Positions 35,778 through 44,603 of a stretch of DNA of 64,000 bases are shown here, in pieces. Source of the DNA: Sipunculus nudus. Its lineage: Eukaryota; Annelida; Sipuncula; Golfingiida; Sipunculidae. A program made the translations under genes and the position numbers. The notes below the pieces were generated by a model. That model was given only the letters and a program-made list of their open reading frames with translations, was not told the DNA's origin and searched no databases. Where the stretch lies: contig JAPPUL010000084.1 in the NCBI GenBank assembly GCA_026874595.1, forward strand, positions 62,001 to 126,000, written 5' to 3'. Each line of letters starts with the position of its first letter. Positions within the stretch are counted from its first letter, which is position 1.

Positions 35778-37070
35778 TTAAGAGAAACCATAAAAGCTAG
35801 GGAAAAGGACTATAGAGGCTAGTATGAGAAATTGTATAATAATGAACATGGTAACTCCTTTATAAATTTGTGTAGTCTTAATCTCTTTAGGAGCCACTCC
35901 TTTTAAATAAAATAAACTAAAGCCAAATGGAGGGGTTAAAAATGATGTTTGTAGGTTCATGGCAACTAAAATACCAAACCATAACATGTTTATATCAAGG
36001 GCTAACGCTATAGGATATAATATTGGAACAACGATATAAGATATTTCAACAAAATCAACAAAAAAGCCAAGAAGCATTATTATAATCATAGAAAAAATAA
36101 TAAAACCCCATTTCTCTCCAGGTAAGGCTAATAATAAATCCTTAACCATCTCATGACCACCGGATTTAGTAAACACTAATGAAAAAGCAGTAGCACCAAC
36201 TAAAATAGCAAATACCATACCAGTAATTTTAATGGTATCAATGGCCGTATCTTTTAACATCTTAAATGAAAACTCCTTATAAAAGAAGGAAAGTATAATA
36301 GCACCAACAGCGCCAACAGCAGCTGACTCTGTAGGTGTTGCAATACCTTTAAATATGGAGCCTAAAACTATAGTAATTAGAAGTAAAGGTGGTATAATTG
36401 CCTTAAGTGAGTTTATAATAATATTTTTATTATTATCTCTTTTCATGGGAGGAGCATAGTCTTTCTTAATATTAGATATTATTAGAATATATATTATATA
36501 GGATATAACTAATAGTAGACCAGGGAGTAAAGCTGCTTTGAATAAATCTCCTACCGGCTGGTTAATAACATCTCCCAAAATAATTAGTATTATTGAAGGA
36601 GGAATAATTTGACCCAGAGTGCCTGATGCACAAATAGTTCCGCATGCAAGCTCAGGATTATAATTGTTCTTTAACATAACAGGTAATGCAATAATACCCA
36701 TAGCTACTACACTGGCTCCTACTACTCCCGTAGTCGCAGCAAGTAAAGCTCCTACCAACATCGTGGAAATAGCTATGCCTGCCTTTATCGGGCCAAATAA
36801 AGCTCCCATCGATTCTAATAACCTTTCTGCCATCTTTGTCTTTTGCAAAACAATCCCCATGAAAATAAATAAGGGTATTGCCATCAATATTTTGTTTTGC
36901 ATTAAACTTTCGTCTATCCTATAAGGCATAAGAGAAAATAGACTTATCGTATCTTGAAGACCAAATATAATAAGGGAGGCCAATAAGGATATCCCCGCAA
37001 ATACGAATGCCACCGGAATACCTGTCATCAATAATCCCAAGGCAAATAAAAACATAATTAAGCCATACAT
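35778..37070 (-). CDS. dctM: TRAP transporter large permease (DctM)
   Basis: A 430-residue integral membrane protein with about 12 helices, the sodium-coupled channel subunit of a tripartite ATP-independent periplasmic transporter. Family motifs are GIPVAFVFAGISLLAS near residue 17, ATTGVVGASVVAMGIIALPVM near 115, CASGTLGQIIPPSI near 150 and PTESAAVGAVGA near 250. It is 39 bp after dctQ. The genes dctP, dctQ and dctM are in order on the minus strand, with a second dctP upstream. Confidence 0.95.
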   Translation of the reverse strand: MYGLIMFLFALGLLMTGIPVAFVFAGISLLASLIIFGLQDTISLFSLMPYRIDESLMQNKILMAIPLFIFMGIVLQKTKMAERLLESMGALFGPIKAGIAISTMLVGALLAATTGVVGASVVAMGIIALPVMLKNNYNPELACGTICASGTLGQIIPPSIILIILGDVINQPVGDLFKAALLPGLLLVISYIIYILIISNIKKDYAPPMKRDNNKNIIINSLKAIIPPLLLITIVLGSIFKGIATPTESAAVGAVGAIILSFFYKEFSFKMLKDTAIDTIKITGMVFAILVGATAFSLVFTKSGGHEMVKDLLLALPGEKWGFIIFSMIIIMLLGFFVDFVEISYIVVPILYPIALALDINMLWFGILVAMNLQTSFLTPPFGFSLFYLKGVAPKEIKTTQIYKGVTMFIIIQFLILASIVLFPSFYGFS

Positions 37071-37109
37071 AAAATAAGTTCCTATGTCCTTTTAAAGTTT
37101 AGTTTAATA

Positions 37110-37613
37110 TTAATCATCAACCGAAAATAGCCTTATACTCCTTAATATAAAGCTTAGGGAGGATAGTATTAGAAGACCAAAAGATAACACAATTGACCCT
37201 TTTATTATAAATCTGTAAGGAAGTCCTCCAGGATCTGGACTTGTCTCACTTATATTAAACGCATCTAGCGTATAGGTCCAGGCTCCAAGGATTATTACTA
37301 GAGAAACAGGTATTATAAAAATAAGGGCGGTTAATATATTTACTATTGCCTTTTGCTTAGGACTAAATTTCTCATATAACATATCTACACGAACATGGCC
37401 ATCTTCCTTTAAGGTATAGGAAATCCCTAATAAAAATACTAGCGAAAATAAATGCCATTCCAATTCTTGCATTCCAATTGAACTGTCGTTAAGTACATAC
37501 CTCATTATAACATCATAAAAAACATTAAGAATTAATAGTAGCATAAAAACAACGCATACTAAACCCAAGACATCAATTATTTTATTGATTAATCTCTCTA
37601 GTAGTATAATCAT
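37110..37613 (-). CDS. dctQ: TRAP transporter small permease (DctQ)
   Basis: 167 residues with four membrane helices. It is the small membrane subunit that holds the substrate-binding protein to DctM. The pattern D-V-x-M-R-Y-V-L near residue 35 and EWHLFSLVFLLGISYTLKEDGHVRVD near 65 are characteristic. It lies between dctP, from which it is separated by a strong hairpin, and dctM. Confidence 0.93.
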   Translation of the reverse strand: MIILLERLINKIIDVLGLVCVVFMLLLILNVFYDVIMRYVLNDSSIGMQELEWHLFSLVFLLGISYTLKEDGHVRVDMLYEKFSPKQKAIVNILTALIFIIPVSLVIILGAWTYTLDAFNISETSPDPGGLPYRFIIKGSIVLSFGLLILSSLSFILRSIRLFSVDD

Positions 37614-37633
37614 AAGACCCTCAATTTATATAT

Positions 37634-37660
37634 TAACCTAGTGGCAAAACCACTAGGTTA
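37634..37660 (-). promoter_or_regulatory. Strong hairpin between dctP and dctQ
   Basis: An 11-bp perfect stem (TAACCTAGTGG and its complement) with a 5-base loop, starting 6 nt after the dctP stop codon. No U-run follows on the transcribed strand, so a 3'-end stabiliser or partial terminator fits better than a full stop. It would raise the amount of binding-protein mRNA over the membrane subunits. Confidence 0.7.
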
Positions 37661-37665
37661 GTATT

Positions 37666-38784
37666 CTATTGATTTAAGTAAGCATTATCTGATATTTTGG
37701 TCCAGGTCCTAACATTTTTTAAATAAGCTCGTTTACTATCAATTATCTTCTTAGATAGAGGGTCTTTTGCAGCATGCTTATCTAATAATTCGTTTGTTAC
37801 TTGTTTAAGCTTCGTTATGATAGCTTTAGAAAATACCCTGAGTTGAACTTCTGGATGATCTTTTTTGATCTTCTCCCAATTAATACCATTTTCATGGAGA
37901 GAATGAGGTAGCATATCATAGGCAGTTAAGCGCATTGCCGATATCAATATTTCTTGTAGGTCAGCTGGTAACTCATCGAAGGCTTTCTTATTAACTAAAA
38001 ACTGTAATTCAGTTCCTGGTTCGTGCCATCCACTATAATAGTATTTTGCAACTTTATGAAATCCCATAGGGAAGTCATGTGCAGGGCCTACCCACTCAAG
38101 AGCATCAATTACTCCTCTCTCGATTGCTTGATAAAGCTCTCCAGGAGGTATGTTAACGGTTTTTGCTCCTATCTCGCTAAGAACTTCTCCTGCAAAACCT
38201 GGTATCCTCATCTTAACATTCTTAAAATCAGCAATGCTATTAATCTCCTTGTTGAACCATCCTCCCGGCTGGTTTCCTGTATTGCCTCCTGGAAACGACA
38301 TAAGACCATGTTTTGAGTAGACCTCTTCCATTAACTCCATCCCTCCTCCATAATAAAACCAAGCATGTTGTTCCACTGCTATCATCCCAAAAGGTAGGGT
38401 TGTGAAAAATAATGTGTTAAAATCCTTTCCTTTCCAATAGTAGGAAGCTGAATGTCCCATCTGGTAATTACCGCTTTTTACAAAATCAAAAATACCTAAA
38501 GCTGCCTTATGTATGTTAGATGGTTCAATCGATATTAAAAGCCTACCATTAGACATACTCTTTACCATACTCGCCATTCTTTTTGGTACATCGCTAAATA
38601 TTGGGAAATTAGCTCCCCAGGTTTGCGCTAAAGTCCATTTGTACTCCTTTGTAGCTGCTGTGTCAGCTTTTGCTACTTCTTTTACTTGTGTTTGCTCTTT
38701 GTTCCCTCCACAAGATATTATAAGTGTATATGAGCAAATTAATATCAACATATTCTTTGCTAGACTTTGTTTTTTCATTAACAT
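37666..38784 (-). CDS. dctP: TRAP transporter substrate-binding lipoprotein, TakP-like (copy 1)
   Basis: 372 residues. A lipoprotein signal ends LIISC-GG with Cys25 as the lipidation site. The mature protein has the DctP fold: KMRIPGFAGEVL supplies the conserved carboxylate-binding arginine. ALEWVGPAHDFPMGFHKVAKYYYSGWHEPG closely resembles TakP-type proteins that bind 2-oxo acids. So import of pyruvate-like or other 2-keto acids is the best guess; the ligand is inferred from family. Its own dctQ and dctM follow, and a paralogue lies upstream. The ATG is preceded by AGGAGG. Confidence 0.92.
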   Translation of the reverse strand: MLMKKQSLAKNMLILICSYTLIISCGGNKEQTQVKEVAKADTAATKEYKWTLAQTWGANFPIFSDVPKRMASMVKSMSNGRLLISIEPSNIHKAALGIFDFVKSGNYQMGHSASYYWKGKDFNTLFFTTLPFGMIAVEQHAWFYYGGGMELMEEVYSKHGLMSFPGGNTGNQPGGWFNKEINSIADFKNVKMRIPGFAGEVLSEIGAKTVNIPPGELYQAIERGVIDALEWVGPAHDFPMGFHKVAKYYYSGWHEPGTELQFLVNKKAFDELPADLQEILISAMRLTAYDMLPHSLHENGINWEKIKKDHPEVQLRVFSKAIITKLKQVTNELLDKHAAKDPLSKKIIDSKRAYLKNVRTWTKISDNAYLNQ

Positions 38785-39085
38785 TCTTCCTCCTTAAATC
38801 TCCTTAAATCTATTTGTTTGATTCTGTTTTATTAAGTATACAAAAATATGAAAATTTGACTTTAACTAAAAGTTAAATCTATATTATCTAGAGTCTAAAA
38901 TTAAATAATTGGGGAGAAATGCTAATAGCCTTTATTTAATATCCTTATTTAATAGCCTTTTTAAGAAGGAGGATATGTAGACTAACTAGCTATTAACTGA
39001 ATGAGGAATTATAAAAATAAGCTATTATATCAATAATCTTATTAATAACTCTAATGCTAAAATATAAACTCCACCAATTATATCT
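38785..39085. other. Intergenic region between the two dctP copies
   Basis: 301 bp. The left 156 bp (38785-38940) is the leader of copy 1 and is duplicated in front of copy 2. A 10-bp tandem repeat (CTCCTTAAAT) beside the ribosome-binding site occurs in both leaders. The palindrome TTTAACT-AAA-AGTTAAA at 38861-38877 is perfect here but damaged in the other leader. The right part holds a 13-bp duplication near 38930-38955 and no gene. Confidence 0.8.
38861..38877. promoter_or_regulatory. Palindrome in the dctP copy 1 leader
   Basis: TTTAACT-AAA-AGTTAAA: two 7-bp arms. It lies about 80 bp upstream of the start codon and just upstream of a TATACT -10-like element on the minus strand, so it could be an operator. 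In the copy 2 leader the arms carry four changes. Confidence 0.35.
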
Positions 39086-40195
39086 TTATCGACTTAGATA
39101 AGCATAGTCAGAAAGTTTTGTCCACTTCCTAACTCTTTTTAGATAAGCTCTTTGACTATCTATTATCCTCTTCCCCATCGCATCCTTTTTAGCATGGCTG
39201 TCCAATAAATTGTTAGTTTCTTGTTTAAGCCTTTCTATAATTTCTTTAGAGAAAGTTCTTAGCTTAATATCAGGATATTCCTTCTTAATCTTTTCTAAAC
39301 TCACTCCGTTTTCATGCGTTGCGTGAGTTAGCATATCGTATGCTGATAATCTTATTGCATTGACCAGTATTTCTTGTAAGTCAGCTGGTAGCTCATCAAA
39401 GGCCTTCTTGTTAACTAAAAATTGTAACTCAGCACCAGGTTCATGCCAGCCACTATAATAATATTTTGCAACTTTATGAAATCCCATAGGTAAATCATTG
39501 GCAGGGCCAACCCACTCAAGAGCATCAATTACTCCTCTATCAATTGATTGATAAAGCTCTCCAGGCGGAATATTTACTGTCTTTGCTCCAACTTTGGTTA
39601 GAACCTCTCCTGCAAAACCAGGTATTCGCATCTTAATATTTTTAAAGTCATTAATACTTTTTATCTCTTTTTTAAACCATCCTCCAGGTTGGTTGCCTGT
39701 ATTGCCTCCTGGGAAGGACATAAGGCCATGTTTTGCGTAAACCTCTTCCATTAATTCCATCCCTCCACCATGATAAAACCACGCATGTTGTTCTATTGCT
39801 ATCATCCCAAAAGGAATTGTTGTAAAGAATAAAGTGTTGAAATCCTTTCCTTTCCAATAGTAGGAAGCTGAATGTCCCATCTGGTAATTACCGCTTTTTA
39901 CAAAATCAAAAATACCAAGAGGAGCCTTATGTATATTAGATGGTTCAATCGATATTAAAAGCCTACCATTAGACATACTTTTAACCATAGCTGCCATTCC
40001 TTTGGATGCCTCACTAAATATTGGGAAATTAGCACTCCATGTTTGAGCTAAAGTCCATTTGTATACCTTGCTATCCGCTTTTGCTACTTCTTTTACTTGT
40101 GTTTGCTCTTTGTTCCCTCCACAAGATTGTAAAAGTGTATATGCCAAAATTAATATCAACATATTCTTTGCTAGACTTTGTTTTTTCATTAACAT
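39086..40195 (-). CDS. dctP: TRAP transporter substrate-binding lipoprotein, TakP-like (copy 2)
   Basis: 369 residues, a tandem paralogue of the protein at 37666-38784, highly similar along its length. It has its own lipobox (LLQSC-GG, Cys25), the MRIPGFAGEVL binding motif and EWVGPANDLPMGFHKVAKYYYSGWHEPG. Differences concentrate in the C-terminal third and a short N-terminal spacer, where copy 1 has three extra residues. The 5' coding part and the leader are almost the same at DNA level. It has no permease genes of its own and must share DctQM, perhaps widening the substrate range. Confidence 0.92.
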   Translation of the reverse strand: MLMKKQSLAKNMLILILAYTLLQSCGGNKEQTQVKEVAKADSKVYKWTLAQTWSANFPIFSEASKGMAAMVKSMSNGRLLISIEPSNIHKAPLGIFDFVKSGNYQMGHSASYYWKGKDFNTLFFTTIPFGMIAIEQHAWFYHGGGMELMEEVYAKHGLMSFPGGNTGNQPGGWFKKEIKSINDFKNIKMRIPGFAGEVLTKVGAKTVNIPPGELYQSIDRGVIDALEWVGPANDLPMGFHKVAKYYYSGWHEPGAELQFLVNKKAFDELPADLQEILVNAIRLSAYDMLTHATHENGVSLEKIKKEYPDIKLRTFSKEIIERLKQETNNLLDSHAKKDAMGKRIIDSQRAYLKRVRKWTKLSDYAYLSR

Positions 40196-40351
40196 TCTTC
40201 CTCCTTAAATCTCCTTAAATCTATTTGTTTGATTTTGTTTTATTAAGTATACAAAAATATGAAAATTTGACCCTAACTAAAAGTTTAGTCTATATTATCT
40301 AGAGTCTAAAATTAAATAATTGGGGAGAAATGCTAATAGCCTTTATTTAAT
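40196..40351. repeat. Duplicated dctP leader (second copy of 38785-38940)
   Basis: 156 bp aligned without gaps to 38785-38940, with five base differences by my reading. Both copies sit directly upstream of a dctP start codon and include AGGAGG and a TATACT element on the minus strand. Confidence 0.95.
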
Positions 40352-40471
40352 TTAAAGGTAATATAAAGACTATGAAAATTTAATTTATATGTTTAACATG
40401 TTTAACTTAAATAAAAGTTTTTTCTTTAGCCTATATTGGTTTAATTATATAGGTAAGGGGGTTTATTCTTT

Positions 40472-43144
40472 TTGAGAGATTCTATTTTACGTTTTTGTGC
40501 AAAGATTGCTTATCAATACCCAAAATCTATCCTTATATCGTTTACTATTGTTGGGATTATTGCAGCCTTCTTTGCTTTTTATAATCTAAAAATTTCAACT
40601 GAATATGATTCCCTGCGTTCTGATAAGCTCCCTTATGCTAATGCTTATAACCAATTTAAAAAAAGCTTTAATGATAACAATTTCATACTTTTGGTAATTG
40701 AGGCCAAGAAAAATAAAAACATAAGCAAGGAAGTTGCTAAAACTTTGGCTTTCAAGATTAAAAATCTTAATACCATTAAGCATGTCTTTTATAAGGTTGA
40801 TATTGAGTTTTTTAAGAATAATAGTTTGCTTTTTCTTAGTAACGAGAATTTTAATCTTTTACAAAATATTGTAAATCGTACTAAAAAAGAGATGACAAAG
40901 ATTGGAGGCGTTAATAATATTAATAGCTTCTTTACCTACTTTAGGAATATATTGACTCAGAAAGAGGCTACTCAACTTGATACTATTCTTCTCTATTACT
41001 TCGTACGCGAATTTGAACTTGTTTTTGAGAAGGGGGTTGAACATTCAGTTATTAAAGATTTCCTTTCTAAAAAATTAGAAGACTTCTCCGATGAAGGCTA
41101 TTTCTTTACTGATAATAAAGAATTTATCTTTGTTTTAGTACTTCCTGAAAAAACAGAAGGTACGATAGACTTAATTGCCGAGCCTTTGAGCGATATTAGG
41201 GAAATAGTTTCCTCTGTAAAAAAGCAATTTGATAATATTGAAATAGGTATAACCGGACAGCCTGTTATACAATCTGATGAGATGCGTATAACAAGTAAAG
41301 ATATGTCTTATGCTGCTATTATATCAATATTTATTGTTGCTTTACTTTTTATTGTCTCTCTTAAAAACATTGCACGACCTCTGCTTTCTGTATATACTCT
41401 TATTATAGCTATTTTAATAACTTTTGGTATAGCATCTTTATATCCCGGACGCCTTACTATATTATCTATCGTATTTACTGTTATGATGATTGGTATTGGT
41501 ATTGACTTTAGTATACATATAATTAGTCGCTACCATGAGGAACTTGCAAGAGGGAATACCCTTTATTTAGCTTTAGAAAACACTTTGCTTAGGGCAGGAC
41601 GTAGTAGTTTAAGTGGTATTATTACCTCCTCAATTGCATTTTATATGGCTTTGTTGGTCGATTTTAAGGGACTTCAAGAACTTGGATTTATTGCCGGGAC
41701 TGGTATTCTTATTGTACTATTTACCACTATGCTTTTATTACCTGCAGTTCTTGTTTTATATGATAGTAAACGGCGAGAACTTAATCTAACTTCTTTTATA
41801 CAAATTCATGCTCTTAACAAAGTTAGACTATATCCCAAAACCATTATAATAACCATATTGTTTATAACTATACTAGGAATATCCATCCTTCTTTTTAAGG
41901 GACTGCCTAAATTTAATAACAATCTAATGGACTTACAAGCTCATGGTATTGAATCTGTTTTTTATGAACTTAAACTTATCTCCTCATCAGAAGGTTCAAG
42001 CTGGTTCTCTACTATGTTTGTTGTTCCTGATTTGAAGGCAAATGATAATGTCATTGTAAGTCTTAAGAGTAAAGATTCTATTGGCAAAATATCAAGTATC
42101 CGCGATTACATACCTAAAAAGCAGAATGAGAGTATGCATAAAATTGCTTTACTTAAAGAAGATATTAATAGCCTTATAAAGGGTTTTTCATATAAGCCTA
42201 ATTCATTATCCATTAAAGAATTAATTAATAACCTAGAAGATATCAAAAAACTTATAGAAACTAAAAATACTAAAGCTGATACAAAGAGTAATCAAGCTGA
42301 TGTTCTTGGGGTAAGAACTAACCTTTTACAATCTATTTCGCGGCTACTGGAAAGTCTTAAGGAGAAGGAGGCAAATAAAACAGTATTGCAGTTTCAAGAT
42401 AGAGTTTTTAACCAACTAAAAGAAGTATATAAAAATTTTAAGAACTTATTAGAACCAACTACCATTAAAATAGATGATATGCCTGAGGTTATAAAGTTTA
42501 GACATATTGGTAAGGATAATAAGCTAGTGTTATATGCCTCGCCAAAGAAAAATATATGGGAATGGGAAAATCTTGAGCAATATATAAAAGATGTAAAGAT
42601 TGTTTCAAGTGATGTTTTAGGGACTGCATTAAACTTTTATGAAGATATGAAGAGAATGAAATCAGGATTTCTAAAGATATCTATATACGTGCTTGTTTTT
42701 GTATTTATAATACTTGCAATAGATTTTAGATCTCTATATCTTGCTTTTATTGCGCTTATACCATTATTTTTAGGATTTGTTTGGCTTGTTTCTATAATGA
42801 GCTTTTATGATATAGCCTTTAATATAGGTAATACCTTTGCAATTCCTTTACTTATAGGGATATCTATAACATATGGTATTCATATAGTGCATAGATTTCT
42901 CGAGGATAAAAGTTCATTATTTATAATTAAAAGTACTGGAACTGCGGTTATCTTAACAGCTTTAACCACCATTGTAGGCTTTGGCAGTCTGCTTATTGCT
43001 ACTCATAGAGGAACATTTAGTCTTGGTCTTGTTATGGTTATAGGTATTAGTAGTGCTCTTATAACGTCAATTGTATTTCTACCCGCTTTATTAGAAGTAA
43101 TTATAAGTAAGGATAGGAAGGAGAAGTTCTTTCACAAAGAATAA
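40472..43144 (+). CDS. RND superfamily (MMPL-type) exporter
   Basis: 890 residues with the RND plan. One helix (about 17-38) leads to a large periplasmic loop, then five helices (about 270-425, with MMIGIGIDFSIHIISRYHEE as the conserved part of helix 4). A second half repeats this (helix near 455-475, loop, helices near 735-885 with the matching GIHIVHRFLED). MMPL relatives move lipids or hydrophobic compounds, such as HpnN with hopanoids; the substrate here is unknown. The start is a TTG with AGGGGG 10 nt upstream, since no ATG occurs before about residue 130 and the first helix would be lost. It stands alone. Confidence 0.88.
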   Translation: MRDSILRFCAKIAYQYPKSILISFTIVGIIAAFFAFYNLKISTEYDSLRSDKLPYANAYNQFKKSFNDNNFILLVIEAKKNKNISKEVAKTLAFKIKNLNTIKHVFYKVDIEFFKNNSLLFLSNENFNLLQNIVNRTKKEMTKIGGVNNINSFFTYFRNILTQKEATQLDTILLYYFVREFELVFEKGVEHSVIKDFLSKKLEDFSDEGYFFTDNKEFIFVLVLPEKTEGTIDLIAEPLSDIREIVSSVKKQFDNIEIGITGQPVIQSDEMRITSKDMSYAAIISIFIVALLFIVSLKNIARPLLSVYTLIIAILITFGIASLYPGRLTILSIVFTVMMIGIGIDFSIHIISRYHEELARGNTLYLALENTLLRAGRSSLSGIITSSIAFYMALLVDFKGLQELGFIAGTGILIVLFTTMLLLPAVLVLYDSKRRELNLTSFIQIHALNKVRLYPKTIIITILFITILGISILLFKGLPKFNNNLMDLQAHGIESVFYELKLISSSEGSSWFSTMFVVPDLKANDNVIVSLKSKDSIGKISSIRDYIPKKQNESMHKIALLKEDINSLIKGFSYKPNSLSIKELINNLEDIKKLIETKNTKADTKSNQADVLGVRTNLLQSISRLLESLKEKEANKTVLQFQDRVFNQLKEVYKNFKNLLEPTTIKIDDMPEVIKFRHIGKDNKLVLYASPKKNIWEWENLEQYIKDVKIVSSDVLGTALNFYEDMKRMKSGFLKISIYVLVFVFIILAIDFRSLYLAFIALIPLFLGFVWLVSIMSFYDIAFNIGNTFAIPLLIGISITYGIHIVHRFLEDKSSLFIIKSTGTAVILTALTTIVGFGSLLIATHRGTFSLGLVMVIGISSALITSIVFLPALLEVIISKDRKEKFFHKE

Positions 43145-43193
43145 TATTATAGTTTATTATAGCTATTTTCACTACGATGCCTTTTACCTTTTT

Positions 43194-44603
43194 TCATAGT
43201 ATAGATTTTATTAGCTTGATATCTAAATTTGACGCTATCTCATTTACAAAGTTATCTACAATACCTTCTTTTATTTTATTAAAGGATTTATAGCCTGTAT
43301 AAGCTTTATTGATATCCTTTAATAGTTGGTTTCTAAAACTATCGTTTACAAATATCCCATGTATGTGAGTACCGCAAATTTTATTCTTTTCATAGAAAAG
43401 CTCATGTTTTGTTAGCCTTGCATTATGAATTTCATAACCGCTTAGTTGCTTGCCTTGTATTTTGTATTGCCCTCTATTTAAGGTTTTCTTGCGATTGAAG
43501 TTTACATAGCCTTCTATAAACTTAAGTCCATCTTCAGATGTTGATTTATTATTATTTTCAACCCCATAAGGATCATTTAATCTTGTAAACATCATCTGAT
43601 AGCCGCCACAAATACCAAAAATTGAAGCTCTTGTCTCTTTTAGTTCCCTAAATAGACCTGTTTGCTTAAGCCATCTAAGATCCTTTATAGTATTTTTAGT
43701 TCCTGGTAGGATAACAAGATCGTAGCTTGAAAGGTTTTTATAACCTTCTATAAAATCAATATTTAATTCACAGTCGCATAAAAACGGATCTATATCATTG
43801 GCATTGCTTATATGCGGGAATTTAATAACGCCTATATTGATAATAGATTTTATGTTCTTCTCCTTTATAAGCTTAGATTTGAAGTAATCAAGAGAAAGAC
43901 TATCCTCCATATCAAAAGGCATAGGCGTATAGGGAATAATACCAAGTATCGGGACATTTATAAGAGATTTTATAATTTCAATGCCTTTGTCAAATAAGCT
44001 TCTATCTCCCCTGAATTTATTTATTATAATGCCTATAACCTGTTCCTGTAGATGCTTTGGTAACAAATTATATGTACCATAGATTGATGCAAACACCCCA
44101 CCTTGTTCAATATTGGCAACTAGTATGATCTTAGTTTTAAAATGGGTTGCTATAAAAGTATTTGCAAGATCTCTATCCGTTAGATTAAGTTCAACAGGTG
44201 AACCTGCACCCTCAGCAATGATAGGATAATAGGATTCTTGCAAATATTCAAACGCTTCTACAACAACAGTTTTAAATGAGTCAATATTTTTATAGTAATC
44301 AAGCGCATGATAGCTTCTGTCAACTATTCCATTTTTTATTACCTGTGAAAACCCGTTCCCTTCAGGTTTTAGTAAAACAGGGTTTATATGATATGAGGTC
44401 GGAATTGAAATACTCTCAGCCTGAAAGTATTGTGCTCTACCTATCTCAGCACCATCGTCTGCTACAGCAGAATTATTAGACATATTTTGAGCTTTAAAAG
44501 GAGCAGGATTAAACTTGTTTTGTTTTAAAATAGAACATAATGCAAGAGTAATAACGCTTTTTCCGGCATCGGAATGGGTTCCAAATATTGATATATTATT
44601 CAT
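43194..44603 (-). CDS. cobQ: Cobyric acid synthase
   Basis: A 469-residue glutamine-dependent amidase that amidates side chains b, d, e and g of adenosylcobyrinic diamide. The N-terminal P-loop-like ATPase domain opens FGTHSDAGKS, with FKAQNMSNNS next. The glutaminase domain has the nucleophile Cys in GICGGYQMM and the His in CGTHIHGIF. Length is slightly under the usual 480-500. The start ATG overlaps the cobD stop codon as TAATG, so the two are translationally coupled. The corrin-ring genes are not here. Confidence 0.95.
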   Translation of the reverse strand: MNNISIFGTHSDAGKSVITLALCSILKQNKFNPAPFKAQNMSNNSAVADDGAEIGRAQYFQAESISIPTSYHINPVLLKPEGNGFSQVIKNGIVDRSYHALDYYKNIDSFKTVVVEAFEYLQESYYPIIAEGAGSPVELNLTDRDLANTFIATHFKTKIILVANIEQGGVFASIYGTYNLLPKHLQEQVIGIIINKFRGDRSLFDKGIEIIKSLINVPILGIIPYTPMPFDMEDSLSLDYFKSKLIKEKNIKSIINIGVIKFPHISNANDIDPFLCDCELNIDFIEGYKNLSSYDLVILPGTKNTIKDLRWLKQTGLFRELKETRASIFGICGGYQMMFTRLNDPYGVENNNKSTSEDGLKFIEGYVNFNRKKTLNRGQYKIQGKQLSGYEIHNARLTKHELFYEKNKICGTHIHGIFVNDSFRNQLLKDINKAYTGYKSFNKIKEGIVDNFVNEIASNLDIKLIKSIL

